Positions 36,040 to 46,985 of a stretch of DNA of 64,000 nucleotides are shown here, piece by piece (positions within the stretch are counted from its first letter, which is position 1; every line of letters starts with the position of its first letter). Where the stretch lies: positions 62,001 to 126,000 of the forward strand of contig JAUXPJ010000012.1 of the NCBI GenBank assembly GCA_030683815.1, written 5' to 3'. The DNA comes from Flavobacteriaceae bacterium. Its GTDB lineage: Bacteria > Bacteroidota > Bacteroidia > Flavobacteriales > Flavobacteriaceae. The notes beneath the pieces were generated by a model, which did not search any database, had not been told where the DNA came from, and saw nothing but the letters and a program-made list of their open reading frames with translations. Position numbers and translations under genes: made by a program.

Positions 36040-37065
36040 TCAACTATTTTTTAAAAGTGCTTTGTTGATTTTTTTAATAAGCAACGGACCTTCAAAAATA
36101 AAACCGGTATATAATTGAATTAAATCGGCACCTGCATTTAATTTTTCTAAGGCATCCTTTTCAGCATGGATTCCTCCTACGCCAATGATAGCGAATGATT
36201 TATCAGAATTTTCTGCTAAAAAGCGAATGATTTCTGTAGATCTGTTTTTTAAAGGTTTTCCACTAAGACCACCATCTTGATTTTTTAACTCTTTTTTTGC
36301 TTTTAAATTTTTGCGTTCTAAAGTGGTATTGGTTGCAATTACACCATCAATTTTTGTGCATAGAACAATATCGATAATATCGATAAGTTGGTCATCGTTC
36401 AAATCGGGTGCAATTTTCAACAAGATTGGTTTCGGTTTTTCTTTTTTCTGATTGCTTTTTTGAAGTGCAACCAATAAGTTGGTCAATGGTTCTTTTTCTT
36501 GCAACAATCTTAAATCCGGTGTGTTGGGTGAACTGACATTCACCGTAAAATAATCCACATAATCAAACAAAGATTCAAAGCAAAAAAGATAATCATCTAT
36601 AGCGTTTTCATTGGGTGTTGTTTTGTTTTTTCCGATATTTCCTCCAATGATGACTCTTTTATTTTTTTTTAATTGATTAATTACTTTGACTGCTCCATCA
36701 TTATTAAATCCCATTCTATTGATAATAGCTTCGTCTGAAACCAATCTGAATATGCGCTTTTCAGGATTCCCATATTGTGGTTTTGGAGTAAGGGTTCCTA
36801 TTTCAATAAAGCTAAAACCAAAATCTGATAATTCATTATAGAGTTCAGCATTTTTATCAAAACCGGCTGCCAATCCAACCGGATTTTTAAAATGAATTCC
36901 GAAAACAGTTCGTTCTAATTTAGGATGTTCTACCGTAAATATGGCTCTTATCAACCAAGAAAAACCGGGTATTATATGTAATAACTTTAAGGCGGCAAAA
37001 GTAAAATGATGTACTTTTTCAGGATCAAATAAAAATAAAACCGGTCTGATAAATAACTTGTACAT
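36040..37065 (-). CDS. pyrD: Dihydroorotate dehydrogenase (quinone), class 2
   Basis: Oxidises dihydroorotate to orotate and passes electrons to the quinone pool; inner-membrane associated. About 341 residues from [11 protein letters not shown] at 37065; two earlier in-frame ATGs (37074, 37083) add three or six residues. The N-terminal helical membrane-docking segment marks class 2. Hallmarks: [50 protein letters not shown] (catalytic Ser), [19 protein letters not shown]. It follows the pheT terminator, so it has separate transcription. Confidence 0.95.
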   Translation of the reverse strand: MYKLFIRPVLFLFDPEKVHHFTFAALKLLHIIPGFSWLIRAIFTVEHPKLERTVFGIHFKNPVGLAAGFDKNAELYNELSDFGFSFIEIGTLTPKPQYGNPEKRIFRLVSDEAIINRMGFNNDGAVKVINQLKKNKRVIIGGNIGKNKTTPNENAIDDYLFCFESLFDYVDYFTVNVSSPNTPDLRLLQEKEPLTNLLVALQKSNQKKEKPKPILLKIAPDLNDDQLIDIIDIVLCTKIDGVIATNTTLERKNLKAKKELKNQDGGLSGKPLKNRSTEIIRFLAENSDKSFAIIGVGGIHAEKDALEKLNAGADLIQLYTGFIFEGPLLIKKINKALLKNS

Positions 37066-37083
37066 CGAAATCATTTTAAACAA

Positions 37084-37120
37084 AAATAAAAAAAAAGCCC
37101 TTAGAAAACTAAAGGGCTTA
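37084..37120 (-). terminator. Rho-independent terminator of pheT
   Basis: Read on the minus strand, AAGCCCTT/AAGGGCTT (arms 37112-37119 and 37095-37102) form an 8-bp stem followed by a T-rich run. It lies 13 bp after the pheT stop codon. Confidence 0.88.
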
Positions 37121-37132
37121 TGAATTATTAAT

Positions 37133-39562
37133 TTATTGTCTCAGAGAAGCCCCCAATTCTTCTTCAAAAGTTTGAAGAAGTTTACTCATGGTTTTTTCTA
37201 TTTGTAAATCTGTTAAAGTTTTAGTTTCATCTTGTAAAAGGAAACTAACAGCATACGATTTTTTGTTTTCCGGGAGATTTTTTCCTTGATAAACATCAAA
37301 TAAATTAACTTCTTTCAACAAATTTCTTTCTGATTGATACGCCAATTGATAAATTTCATCAAAAGTTACAGTAGCATCCAACAACAATGCCAAATCTCTT
37401 TTTACCGATGGAAACTTTGGTAAGTTTTTAACTTTAACTGTTTGATTTTGTGATAATTCCAATAAAACATCCCAGTTAATATCAGCAAATAAAACTTCTT
37501 GCTTGATGTCAAAATATTTTAAAGTTACCGGATTTACAACACCAAATTCTACTATTTTTTTCTTTTGCGAACTAAAAATAATGGCTTCGGTAAAAATATC
37601 ACTTTTAGCAGTTGACGTTTTGATATTGTCAATCCCCAATCTGTTTAAAATACTTTTAATGATTCCTTTTAAAAAGAAAAAATCGGATAATTTTGACCCT
37701 ATTAACCAACTTTCCGGCATTCTTGAGCCGGTAATTATCAATGAAAAATGTTTTTGTTCATGATATCCGCTATCAAATTTGTGATAGGTTTTACCAAATT
37801 CGAAAAATTTAAGTGTGTTATTTTTTCGGTTGATGTTATAAGCAATCGATTCCAATCCGCTGTACAATAGTGATTGACGCATCACACCCAAATCTGCACT
37901 TAACGGATTGATTATTGTTACGTTATGAGCTTCATTTAAAGAATCAGTTAAAGAAATATATTCAGGTTTTGTCAATGAATTACTCATAATTTCGTTAAAT
38001 CCTTGCGCGGTTAATTGACTTGCAATAATATTCTCAACTTTCAATTCATCAAACTCAGAGAAAGAAAGTGACATATTTAATTTATCAGAAAACTCAATAT
38101 TGTTATAACCATAGACACGAATAATTTCTTCAATTACATCTGCTTCTCTTTGAACATCAACACGATATGGAGGAACCATCAAACCTAAGCCAACTTCATT
38201 TTCGTTTAATATTTTTATTTCTAAAGAAGCTATAATATTTTTAATCGTTTCTTTAGGCAGTTTCTGTCCGATAAGTTTATTGGCGTTTTCATAATTAAGG
38301 AAAACTTGAAAATCTGCTGCTTTTTGTGGGTGAAACTCGACTATTTCAGATGAAATTTTTCCACCGCAAATCTCTTTAATCAAAATAGACGCTCTTTTAA
38401 GCGCATATTTAGTAATACTTGGATCTATACCGCGTTCAAATCGGAAAGAAGCATCGGTATTTAAAGCGTGTCTTTTAGCAGTTTTTCTGATAGCAATTGG
38501 ATTAAAATAAGCGCTTTCCAAGAAAATCGAAGTGGTATTTTCTGAAACGCCGGATCCCATTCCTCCAAAAACACCTCCAATACAAAGCGGATTTTCCTCT
38601 CCATCACAAATCATGATATCCTCGGCATGTAATTTGCGTTCAATACCATCTAAAGTAATAAAAGGCGTATCCGATTTTAAGGTTTTAACAATAATTTTGT
38701 TTCCTTTAATTTTAGCGGCATCGAAAGCATGAAGCGGTTGACCTAATTCATGAAGAATATAATTGGTGATATCAACAATATTGTTTTTAGGTGATAAACC
38801 AATGGCTTTAAGACGATCCTGCAACCATTTTGGTGAAGTTTCAACCTTGATATTGTCAATAGTAACGCCACAATAACGCGGAATTAATTCTTTATCATCT
38901 ACCTGTAAATCTATTTTTAAAGTACGTTCATCTACTTGAAAATTACTAACGGACGGTGTTTTAAACTCCAATTTTAAGCCTTCTTGCATCAAACCGGCAC
39001 GCAAATCACGCGCAACACCCATATGACTCATGGCATCGGCTCTGTTAGGTGTCAATCCTATTTCAAAAACCTGATCAGAAGATATATTAAACACTTTAGA
39101 AGCCAGAGTACCCACCTCAAATTTATTGTCTAAAACTAAAATTCCGTCGTGATCTTTTCCTAAACCCAATTCATCTTCGGCACAAATCATCCCAAAACTG
39201 TCTTCGCCTCTTATTTTTCCTTTTTTGATTTGCAATGACTCCCCATTTTCCATATATAATGTTGTGTCAATTGTTGCAACCAAAACGGTTTGGCCGACGG
39301 CTACATTGGGGGCTCCGCAAACTATTTGGAGTATTGCTGCAGCGCCAATATCAACAGTTGTAACCTTTAATCGATCTGCATTAGGATGCTGTTCACAAGT
39401 TAATACTTTGCCAACTATAACTCCTTCTAAATTTCCTTTTATCGATTCAAAAGTTTGGATTCCTTCTACTTCCAAGCCTAAATTTGTCAATAATTCGGCT
39501 GTTTTTTCTGCTTCCCAATCTAATTGCAAAAACTGTTTTAACCAGTTATAAGATATTTTCAT
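37133..39562 (-). CDS. pheT: Phenylalanine--tRNA ligase beta subunit
   Basis: Beta chain of the PheRS heterotetramer, which charges tRNA-Phe. 809 residues, normal length. Domains: N-terminal [18 protein letters not shown] tRNA-binding (about 40-150; [19 protein letters not shown]); B3/B4 editing (about 205-395; [21 protein letters not shown]); B5 (about 405-480); catalytic-like core (about 500-690); and C-terminal anticodon-binding FDX-ACB (about 715-808; [16 protein letters not shown]). A terminator follows. Its likely promoter is at 39739-39768, with hairpin repeats in the long leader. The alpha subunit pheS is not nearby, common in this group. Confidence 0.97.
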   Translation of the reverse strand: MKISYNWLKQFLQLDWEAEKTAELLTNLGLEVEGIQTFESIKGNLEGVIVGKVLTCEQHPNADRLKVTTVDIGAAAILQIVCGAPNVAVGQTVLVATIDTTLYMENGESLQIKKGKIRGEDSFGMICAEDELGLGKDHDGILVLDNKFEVGTLASKVFNISSDQVFEIGLTPNRADAMSHMGVARDLRAGLMQEGLKLEFKTPSVSNFQVDERTLKIDLQVDDKELIPRYCGVTIDNIKVETSPKWLQDRLKAIGLSPKNNIVDITNYILHELGQPLHAFDAAKIKGNKIIVKTLKSDTPFITLDGIERKLHAEDIMICDGEENPLCIGGVFGGMGSGVSENTTSIFLESAYFNPIAIRKTAKRHALNTDASFRFERGIDPSITKYALKRASILIKEICGGKISSEIVEFHPQKAADFQVFLNYENANKLIGQKLPKETIKNIIASLEIKILNENEVGLGLMVPPYRVDVQREADVIEEIIRVYGYNNIEFSDKLNMSLSFSEFDELKVENIIASQLTAQGFNEIMSNSLTKPEYISLTDSLNEAHNVTIINPLSADLGVMRQSLLYSGLESIAYNINRKNNTLKFFEFGKTYHKFDSGYHEQKHFSLIITGSRMPESWLIGSKLSDFFFLKGIIKSILNRLGIDNIKTSTAKSDIFTEAIIFSSQKKKIVEFGVVNPVTLKYFDIKQEVLFADINWDVLLELSQNQTVKVKNLPKFPSVKRDLALLLDATVTFDEIYQLAYQSERNLLKEVNLFDVYQGKNLPENKKSYAVSFLLQDETKTLTDLQIEKTMSKLLQTFEEELGASLRQ

Positions 39563-39583
39563 ATAGTTATTATTAAAAAATTG

Positions 39584-39605
39584 ACCCTTCGACTCCGCTC
39601 AGGGT
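39584..39605. repeat. Dispersed hairpin, loop TCGACTCCGCTC
   Basis: Stem ACCCT/AGGGT around the conserved 12-nt loop. The loop is identical to the copy inside purL, whose stem is GCCTT/AAGGC. Confidence 0.8.
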
Positions 39606-39696
39606 ACTCATTAAAAGATTGAAAGATTAAACTTTTCAACTCTTGTAGTGAGCTTTCCGAACCATTATAACTTTAAACCTTAAACTTTAAACATTT

Positions 39697-39717
39697 ATAG
39701 TGAGCTTGTCGAACTAT
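39697..39717. repeat. Dispersed hairpin, loop GAGCTTGTCGA
   Basis: Stem ATAGT/ACTAT around an 11-nt member of the loop family (reverse complement TCGACAAGCTC). A degenerate relative, GTGAGCTTTCCGAAC, lies at about 39648-39662. Confidence 0.7.
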
Positions 39718-39738
39718 TAAACTTCCATTTTCAATGCG

Positions 39739-39768
39739 CAAAGATAATAAACATTGAACAATGCACAA
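39739..39768 (-). promoter_or_regulatory. Promoter probably serving pheT
   Basis: Minus strand: -33 TTG (39766-39768), 19-bp spacer, -7 TATCTTTG (39739-39746). The leader to the pheT ATG is about 175 bp and contains two hairpin repeats. Confidence 0.6.
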
Positions 39769-39780
39769 TTTTAAATAATT

Positions 39781-41886
39781 TTAACTGATGTTAGCCCAAA
39801 CGGCCGTTTTCTGACTGATTTCTTTAAAAATAGTTAAAATAGCTTCATTTTCCGGCTGAGCTAAGTTGGCATCTTTTTGCAGAGTTTCAAAAGCAACAGA
39901 GCGAGCTAATTTTAAGATTTGTGAATCCTTTACAATATCGGCAATTTTGAGATTTAAAACGCCGCTTTGTTGTTTTCCAAGAAGATTTCCGGGACCACGT
40001 AATTTTAAATCAACATCAGCAATTTCAAACCCGTTATTGGTACTTACCATTGTTTTTATACGGGTTCCGGCATCTTCAGAAAGTTTATCACCGATCATCA
40101 AAATACAATAACTTTGCTCTGCTCCTCTTCCCACTCTTCCTCTTAATTGATGTAATTGTGAAAGTCCGAAACGTTCAGCACTTTCAATCACCATCACACT
40201 CGCATTGGGAATATTAACTCCCACTTCAATCACGGTTGTAGCAACCATTATATCGGTTTCTCTCTTTAAAAATCGTTGCATTTCAAGTTCTTTTTCTTCT
40301 CCTTTCAGCTTACCGTGTACCATACTGATACTGTATTTCGGAAGCGGAAATGCCCGAGAAATACCTTCAAATCCATCTATTAAATCTTTATAATCCAACG
40401 CTTCAGATTCTTGAATTAAAGGATAAACCACATAAATTTGTCGTCCTTTTTCAATTTCATCTTTTAAAAATTTAAAAACGGATAAGCGGTTTTTATCATA
40501 GCGATGTACAGTTTTGATGTCTTTTCTTCCCGGAGGCAATTCATCAATAATAGACATATCTAAATCGCCGTAAACACTCATGGCTAAAGTGCGCGGGATT
40601 GGCGTAGCCGACATGATTAAAATATGTGGCGGAATGTTGTTTTTCTTCCACATTTTAGAGCGTTGCTCCACTCCGAAACGATGTTGTTCATCAATAATGG
40701 CTAATCCTAAATTTTTGAATTGCACTTTTTCTTCAAATAAAGCATGTGTTCCTATTAAAATTTGAAGATTCCCATTTTCTAATTCCTCATGAATTTCTCT
40801 TCTTTCTTTTGTTTTTACAGAACCAGTTAAGAGTTTAATATTCACTTTCATCGGTTTTAACAATGCCGAAAAAGTTTGAAAATGCTGATTGGCCAAAATT
40901 TCAGTCGGCGCCAGCAAAGCCGTTTGAAATCCGTTATCCAAGGCAATTAACATGCTCAATAAAGCGACGATTGTTTTTCCAGAGCCCACATCTCCTTGCA
41001 ATAAACGGTTCATTTGTGCATTAGAACCCATGTCTTTTCTGATTTCTTTGAGCACTCTTTTCTGTGCATCGGTCAAATCAAATTCTAAATGATTTTGATA
41101 AAATTCGTTGAAAAATTTACCAACCACTTCAAATTTATGGCCTTTTATTTTAGATTTTCTCAGTATGTTTTTTCGGATTAGTTGTAATTGAATAAAATAT
41201 AATTCCTCAAATTTTAAGCGAAATTCGGCTTTGGTCAATAATTCTTGATTCTTAGGAAAATGTATGTTTCTGTAAGCTTCACTGCGAGAAATTAATTTGT
41301 ATTGTTCAATGATGGGGATTGATAAAGATTCTTTTAAAGGTGGATTAATTTCTGTTAACAATTGTTCAACAATAGAAATCATCGCTCTATTGGAAAATCC
41401 TTTTTTGGTTAATTTTTCAGTCGATGGATAAACCGGCTGCATGGCAGAATGCATGCTTTTATTGAAATCATCCAACAAATCCATTTCGGGATGCGGCATA
41501 TTATAAACGCCGTTAAAAAGTGTTACTCTTCCAAAAATGACATAAGGAGTATTCATTTTCAGATTGCCCTTTATCCACTTAACGGCCTTAAACCAAACCA
41601 ATTCCATCGTATCATTTCCATCAGAAAAAGTAGCCACTAACCTACTTCCCATTTTCTGTTCAATCGTTCTTAAATGGGTAATTTTTCCAATTAGCTGAAC
41701 TTCAGAACTATTGCCTTCCAGTTGATTGATTTTGTAAAATTGGGTTCTGTCAATATATCGATTGGGAAAAAAATTCAATAAATCTTGTAAGGTAAAAATA
41801 GACAATTCTGATTTCAAAAGTTCGGCACGCGCCGGTCCAACACCCTTTAAATAAGCTATTGAAGTATGTAAATTTATTGGTTGCAT
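39781..41886 (-). CDS. recG: ATP-dependent DNA helicase RecG
   Basis: Branch-migrating helicase that remodels stalled forks and recombination intermediates. 701 residues, full length. N-terminal wedge/OB domain (about 1-240; YLKGVGPARAELL, DLLNFFPNRYIDRT), helicase core with Walker A LLQGDVGSGKTIVALL, DEQHRFG (DExH), SATPIPRTLAM, VYPLIQESEALD, QLRGRVGRG and the C-terminal FEIADVDLKLRGPG. It is divergent from the rRNA methyltransferase gene across a 70-bp spacer. Confidence 0.97.
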   Translation of the reverse strand: MQPINLHTSIAYLKGVGPARAELLKSELSIFTLQDLLNFFPNRYIDRTQFYKINQLEGNSSEVQLIGKITHLRTIEQKMGSRLVATFSDGNDTMELVWFKAVKWIKGNLKMNTPYVIFGRVTLFNGVYNMPHPEMDLLDDFNKSMHSAMQPVYPSTEKLTKKGFSNRAMISIVEQLLTEINPPLKESLSIPIIEQYKLISRSEAYRNIHFPKNQELLTKAEFRLKFEELYFIQLQLIRKNILRKSKIKGHKFEVVGKFFNEFYQNHLEFDLTDAQKRVLKEIRKDMGSNAQMNRLLQGDVGSGKTIVALLSMLIALDNGFQTALLAPTEILANQHFQTFSALLKPMKVNIKLLTGSVKTKERREIHEELENGNLQILIGTHALFEEKVQFKNLGLAIIDEQHRFGVEQRSKMWKKNNIPPHILIMSATPIPRTLAMSVYGDLDMSIIDELPPGRKDIKTVHRYDKNRLSVFKFLKDEIEKGRQIYVVYPLIQESEALDYKDLIDGFEGISRAFPLPKYSISMVHGKLKGEEKELEMQRFLKRETDIMVATTVIEVGVNIPNASVMVIESAERFGLSQLHQLRGRVGRGAEQSYCILMIGDKLSEDAGTRIKTMVSTNNGFEIADVDLKLRGPGNLLGKQQSGVLNLKIADIVKDSQILKLARSVAFETLQKDANLAQPENEAILTIFKEISQKTAVWANIS

Positions 41887-41931
41887 AGGTTAATTAACAG
41901 CTACGAAGATAAGAAATGCAGTAAACTTTTA

Positions 41932-41939
41932 TATCTTTG
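41932..41939 (+). promoter_or_regulatory. Bacteroidetes -7 element for the rRNA methyltransferase gene
   Basis: TATCTTTG (TAnnTTTG consensus) 17 bp before the ATG at 41957, within the divergent recG spacer. No clear -33 TTG at the right spacing. Confidence 0.6.
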
Positions 41940-41956
41940 CACCTCAATTTTATACA

Positions 41957-43174
41957 ATGCGATTACACAGAAATTTAATCCTTACCGTTATTGATGCTTT
42001 AAATGAAATTTTTAACGATAATTTATACGCTGATAAGGTGGTTGAAAAATCATTAAAACGAGATAAACGCTGGGGTGCCAGAGATCGTAAATTTGTAGCT
42101 GAAACTATTTATGATATTGTTCGTTGGAAACGATTGTACAATGAAATTGCCGGCACCAAAGAACATTATACCCGTCCGAATCTTTGGAAAATATTTACTG
42201 TTTGGGCAGTTTTGCACGAGATTAAACTCCCTGATTGGCATCAATTTGAGGGAACACCTGAACGAAGAATCCGCGGTATGTTTAATGATCTTCAAAAAGA
42301 TCGTCGTTTTAGAGAATCTATTCCGGATTGGATGGATGAGTTAGGCGAAAAAGAATTGGGTGATGTTTGGGAAGAAGAATTAAAAGCGTTGAACATCAAA
42401 GCTGATGTTATTTTGCGTGTAAACACCTTAAAAACCAGCAAATTTGAGCTTCAAAAATTGCTGGAACAAGAAGAAATTGAAACTGAATTTCTTCCTGACT
42501 ATGACAGTGCTTTAAAATTAGTCGAACGCAAAAATGTTTTTATTACCGAGGCATTTCAAAACGGATTGTTTGAAGTGCAAGACGCTTCATCACAATTAGT
42601 GGCAGAATTTATGCAGGTAGAACCCGGAATGCGTGTGATAGACACTTGCGCCGGTGCCGGTGGAAAAACATTGCACATTGCTACTTTGATGAAAAATAAA
42701 GGACAAATTATTGCAATGGATTTATACGATGGCAAATTAAATGAACTGAAAAAACGTGCCAGACGAAATGAAATTTTTAACATCGAAACGCGTGTAATTG
42801 ATTCCAGTAAAGTCATTAAAAAATTAAAAGAAACCGCCGATAGAGTTTTAATTGACGCACCTTGCAGCGGATTGGGAGTTTTAAGAAGAAATCCGGATGC
42901 AAAATGGAAATTACAACCCGAGTTTATTGAAAATATCAAAAAAACACAAGCCGAAATTTTAGATCAATATGCCTCCATGGTGAAAAAAGGAGGAAAATTA
43001 GTCTATGCTACTTGCTCCATTTTACCGTCTGAAAATCAAAATCAAGTGCAACAGTTTCTAAATAATCATAAAGATTTTAGCTTTGTTAAAGAAAATATTG
43101 TTTCACCATCAAAATCTGGTTATGACGGATTTTATATGGCTTTACTGGAAAGAAAAAAAACAGAAGAACTATAA
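41957..43174 (+). CDS. RsmB-like 16S rRNA (cytosine-C5)-methyltransferase
   Basis: RsmB/NOP-family enzyme of 405 residues that methylates a cytosine of rRNA using SAM. N-terminal NusB-like RNA-binding helices (about 1-130; DRKFVAETIYDIVRWKRL), then the Rossmann methyltransferase: DTCAGAGGKTLHIA (motif I), DLYDGKLNELKKRA, DAPCSGLGVLRRNPDAKWK (motif IV Cys) and YATCSILPSENQNQV (motif VI with catalytic TCS). The target is most likely 16S C967, by family. A terminator follows. Confidence 0.92.
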   Translation: MRLHRNLILTVIDALNEIFNDNLYADKVVEKSLKRDKRWGARDRKFVAETIYDIVRWKRLYNEIAGTKEHYTRPNLWKIFTVWAVLHEIKLPDWHQFEGTPERRIRGMFNDLQKDRRFRESIPDWMDELGEKELGDVWEEELKALNIKADVILRVNTLKTSKFELQKLLEQEEIETEFLPDYDSALKLVERKNVFITEAFQNGLFEVQDASSQLVAEFMQVEPGMRVIDTCAGAGGKTLHIATLMKNKGQIIAMDLYDGKLNELKKRARRNEIFNIETRVIDSSKVIKKLKETADRVLIDAPCSGLGVLRRNPDAKWKLQPEFIENIKKTQAEILDQYASMVKKGGKLVYATCSILPSENQNQVQQFLNNHKDFSFVKENIVSPSKSGYDGFYMALLERKKTEEL

Positions 43175-43186
43175 TTTGTTGAAATC

Positions 43187-43212
43187 AGCGGCTTTGCGCC
43201 GCTTTTTTTATA
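43187..43212 (+). terminator. Rho-independent terminator
   Basis: AGCGGC/GCCGCT 6-bp stem (43187-43192 and 43198-43203) with 5-nt loop followed by a run of T, 13 bp after the rRNA methyltransferase stop codon. Confidence 0.9.
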
Positions 43213-43256
43213 CCATTATTTAGACTCTTTAAAATATCAAATCAATAAAAGAATTT

Positions 43257-43264
43257 TAAATTTG
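43257..43264 (+). promoter_or_regulatory. Bacteroidetes -7 element for purL
   Basis: TAAATTTG matches TAnnTTTG and lies 16 bp before the purL ATG. No good -33 TTG is evident. Confidence 0.5.
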
Positions 43265-43280
43265 TAAAAAAACACTCAGT

Positions 43281-46200
43281 ATGATTTCTTTTTTTCAAAC
43301 AAGTACCCAAAATATTTTTGCGGTTCAATCTGCAAGAATTTTAGAACACGATAATATCCAGAAACTTAGTTGGTTATTTGGGAATAGTCAATATCTCAAC
43401 ACTGATAATATTCATGGAAATTTTATCGGTCCCAGAAAAGAAATGATTACGCCCTGGAGTACCAATGCGGTTGAAATTACCCAGAATATGGGTATTGATG
43501 GAATAATCAGAATTGAATCTTTTCAAAAAATTGATACTGTTGAAGTTCATTTTGACAAAATGCTTCAACTACATTACACTGAATTGCATCAAGAACTTTT
43601 TACGGTGAATACCTTAGCTCAACCAATTATTGAAATTGATTCGATTAGTCAGTTCAATCAACAAGAAGGATTGGCTTTAAATGAAGAAGAAATTGAATAT
43701 TTAGAAAATCTGGCTAAAAAATTAAATCGAAAACTCACTGATTCTGAAGTTTTTGGATTTTCACAAATCAACTCAGAACATTGCAGGCATAAAATTTTTA
43801 ACGGAACATTTATCATTGATGGCGAAGAAAAAAAAGATTCTTTATTTAAGATGATTCGAAAAACATCTGATAAAAATTCAAATTCTATTATTTCGGCTTA
43901 CAAAGATAATGTGGCTTTTATTGATGGACCAACCATTCAAAATTTCGCTCCAAAATCACCTGAAAAACCTGATTTTTATGAATCAAATGAATTTAATTCA
44001 GTGATTTCATTGAAAGCAGAAACACATAATTTTCCAACTACTGTTGAACCATTCAACGGTGCCGCAACCGGCTCTGGCGGTGAAATCCGTGACCGGATGG
44101 CGGGCGGAAAAGGATCTATTCCGTTGGCAGGCACAGCTGTTTATATGACGCCTTATGCGCGATTAGAAGTTATGCCTTTCGACTCCGCTCAAGGCAAGCC
44201 ATGGGAGAAAGTAGAAAAACGCAATTGGTTGTATCAAACTCCGCTTGAAATTTTAATCAAAGCATCCAACGGAGCATCCGATTTTGGCAATAAATTTGGG
44301 CAACCATTAATTGCCGGCTCCGTTTTCACTTTTGAACATCAAGAAAATAATCAAATTTTAGGATTTGATAAAGTGATTATGTTAGCCGGAGGAGTCGGTT
44401 TTGGAAAAAAAGAAGACAGCCTGAAAGATAAACCAAAATTAGGCGATTTGATCGTTATTCTAGGAGGCGATAATTACAGAATCGGTATGGGTGGAGCTTC
44501 CGTTTCCTCTACGGATACAGGCGCAATGAGTAACCAAATCGAATTAAATGCCGTTCAACGATCCAATCCGGAAATGCAAAAAAGGGTGAGTAATGTGGTA
44601 AGAGCTTTGGTTGAAAGCGGATTAAATCCGATTGTTTCTATTCACGATCACGGGGCTGGCGGACATTTAAATTGTTTATCAGAATTGGTTGAAGAAACCG
44701 GTGGAAAAATCAATATTGACAAACTTCCAATGGGCGATTCTACCCTATCTTATAAAGAAATACTTGGAAATGAGTCACAAGAAAGGATGGGATTGATTGT
44801 TCCTAAAGAATCTATTGAATTTGTAAAGAAAATTGCAGAGCGGGAGAGAGCTCCAATGTATATTGTTGGCGAAGTTACCAACGATCATATTTTTCAATTT
44901 TACAGTGAAAAGACAGGAGAAAAACCTTTGAATCTATCTTTATTTGATATGTTTGGCAGTTCTCCGAAAACTATATTAGACGACCAAACAATTTTGACTC
45001 AATTTGAGGAGATTACTTATGATAAATCATCTATATATGAATATGTAAATCAAGTTTTACAATTAGAATCAGTGGCTTGTAAAGATTGGCTCACCAACAA
45101 AGTCGATAGATGTGTCACAGGTAGAGTTGCCAAACAGCAAACTTGCGGAGAACTTCAATTGCCGTTAAACAATGTTGGCGTAGCAGCATTAGATTACAAC
45201 GGAAAAGAAGGAATTGCTACCAGTATTGGTCATGCACCTCTGAGTGCATTAATCGACGAAAAAGCAGGTTCTAAAAATGCTATTGCAGAAGCCTTGACTA
45301 ATATTATTTGGGCTCCTTTAAAAGATAGTTTAAAATCCGTTTCCTTATCTGCCAACTGGATGTGGGCTTGTAAAAATGAAGGGGAAGATGCCAGATTGTA
45401 CAAGGCCGTAGAAGCAGCAGCACAATTTGCTGTTGATTTAGGAATTAACATTCCGACAGGAAAAGATTCATTGTCAATGAAGCAGAAATATCCAAATCAG
45501 GAAGTAAAAGCTCCGGGAACCGTTATCATTTCTGCAGCAGCTCATTGTAATGAGATTTCAAAAGTGGTTGAACCTGTTTTAACGTTAGGAGCAAATAACA
45601 CCATTTTCTATATCAATTTATCAGAAGATGATTATCATTTGGGAGGTTCTGGTTTTGCACAAATCCTGAGAAAAATTGGAACTTCTACTCCAACGATTCA
45701 ACATCCGCAGCATTTCAAAACTTCATTTAACACTATTCAAAATTTGATCAAAGAAGAAAAAATAACTGCCGGTCACGATATTTCTTCGGGTGGATTAATT
45801 ACAACTTTGCTGGAAATGTGTTTCTCACAAATAAATATCGGAGCAGAAATTGATTTGAGTTCTATTCCTGAAAATGACATCATAAAACTTTTATTTGCTG
45901 AAAATAACGGAATTGTATTTCAAACCAACGATCCATCTTATATTGAATCTGAATTAAATAATAATAATATTGATTACCATAATATCGGTAAGGCTGTAAA
46001 ATCTGATATATTGTCTATTGTAAAAGATAATGACTCCTATCAATTTGATATTGCTCAACACCGTGATATCTGGTATAAAACTTCCTATTTGTTTGACCAA
46101 CATCAATCTGGAAAAATAAAAGCAAAGGAACGTTTTGATAATTATAAAAATCAGCCGCTTAATTATGTCTTTCCTGAAAAATATATCCAAAAAAGAAAAG

Positions 46201-46973
46201 ATTTAAAAAATACGGAACCTAAAATTAAAGCAGCTATTATTCGTGAAAAAGGATCCAACAGCGAGCGCGAAATGGCTTACGCCATGTATTTAGCCGGATT
46301 TGAGGTAAAAGATGTTCACATGACTGACTTAATTTCGGGAAGAGAAAACCTAAAAGACATTCAATTTTTAGCAGCTGTGGGTGGATTTTCCAATTCTGAT
46401 GTGTTGGGCTCTGCTAAAGGTTGGGCGGGTTCTTTTTTGTACAACGAAAAAGCCAAGAAAGCTTTAACTGACTTTTTTAACAGAAAAGACACTATTTCTT
46501 TGGGAGTTTGTAACGGTTGCCAGTTGTTTATCGAATTAGGATTGATTCATCCAACGCATCAAGAAAAACCCAAGATGCTGCACAACGATTCCCATAAATT
46601 TGAATGTCAGTTTACTTCAGTAGAAATACTTGAGAACAACTCGATATTATTCAAATCATTGTCTGGAAGCAAATTAGGGATCTGGTCTGCCCACGGCGAA
46701 GGAAAATTCAGTTTTCCGTATGATGAAAATCAGTACCAAATAATTGGAAAATATGGCTATGATGCCTATCCTTCTAATCCAAATGGCTCTGATTTTAACA
46801 CCGCAATGGTAACATCTGATTGTGGAAGACATACGGTAATGATGCCACATTTAGAGCGTTCTATTTTTCCGTGGAATTGGGCTTTTTATCCTGAAAATAC
46901 TGCTGATGAAATTTCTCCTTGGTTAACTGCGTTTATCAGTGCGAATCAATGGTTTTTAACAAATAATCGATAA
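43281..46973 (+). CDS. purL: Phosphoribosylformylglycinamidine synthase (large type)
   Basis: Converts FGAR plus glutamine to FGAM in purine synthesis. 1230 residues, the single-chain form. Order: N-terminal domain and linker, two AIRS-type synthetase halves (EINSEHCRHK-type SQINSEHCRHKIF, KAETHNFPTTVEPFNGAATG, later GKDSLSMKQK) and a C-terminal glutamine amidotransferase with nucleophile C1077 (GVCNGCQLF) and PHLERSIFPW. Residues about 298-306 (MPFDSAQGK) interrupt the conserved YARLE...PWEK block; they are encoded by a dispersed hairpin element. The enzyme is essential for purine prototrophy and otherwise intact, so the insertion is presumably tolerated. Confidence 0.97.
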   Translation: MISFFQTSTQNIFAVQSARILEHDNIQKLSWLFGNSQYLNTDNIHGNFIGPRKEMITPWSTNAVEITQNMGIDGIIRIESFQKIDTVEVHFDKMLQLHYTELHQELFTVNTLAQPIIEIDSISQFNQQEGLALNEEEIEYLENLAKKLNRKLTDSEVFGFSQINSEHCRHKIFNGTFIIDGEEKKDSLFKMIRKTSDKNSNSIISAYKDNVAFIDGPTIQNFAPKSPEKPDFYESNEFNSVISLKAETHNFPTTVEPFNGAATGSGGEIRDRMAGGKGSIPLAGTAVYMTPYARLEVMPFDSAQGKPWEKVEKRNWLYQTPLEILIKASNGASDFGNKFGQPLIAGSVFTFEHQENNQILGFDKVIMLAGGVGFGKKEDSLKDKPKLGDLIVILGGDNYRIGMGGASVSSTDTGAMSNQIELNAVQRSNPEMQKRVSNVVRALVESGLNPIVSIHDHGAGGHLNCLSELVEETGGKINIDKLPMGDSTLSYKEILGNESQERMGLIVPKESIEFVKKIAERERAPMYIVGEVTNDHIFQFYSEKTGEKPLNLSLFDMFGSSPKTILDDQTILTQFEEITYDKSSIYEYVNQVLQLESVACKDWLTNKVDRCVTGRVAKQQTCGELQLPLNNVGVAALDYNGKEGIATSIGHAPLSALIDEKAGSKNAIAEALTNIIWAPLKDSLKSVSLSANWMWACKNEGEDARLYKAVEAAAQFAVDLGINIPTGKDSLSMKQKYPNQEVKAPGTVIISAAAHCNEISKVVEPVLTLGANNTIFYINLSEDDYHLGGSGFAQILRKIGTSTPTIQHPQHFKTSFNTIQNLIKEEKITAGHDISSGGLITTLLEMCFSQINIGAEIDLSSIPENDIIKLLFAENNGIVFQTNDPSYIESELNNNNIDYHNIGKAVKSDILSIVKDNDSYQFDIAQHRDIWYKTSYLFDQHQSGKIKAKERFDNYKNQPLNYVFPEKYIQKRKDLKNTEPKIKAAIIREKGSNSEREMAYAMYLAGFEVKDVHMTDLISGRENLKDIQFLAAVGGFSNSDVLGSAKGWAGSFLYNEKAKKALTDFFNRKDTISLGVCNGCQLFIELGLIHPTHQEKPKMLHNDSHKFECQFTSVEILENNSILFKSLSGSKLGIWSAHGEGKFSFPYDENQYQIIGKYGYDAYPSNPNGSDFNTAMVTSDCGRHTVMMPHLERSIFPWNWAFYPENTADEISPWLTAFISANQWFLTNNR
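44174..44195. repeat. Dispersed hairpin element inside purL
   Basis: Stem GCCTT/AAGGC around loop TCGACTCCGCTC, in frame, encoding FDSAQGK-type residues. Confidence 0.85.
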
Positions 46974-46985
46974 TGAATTCGTAAA

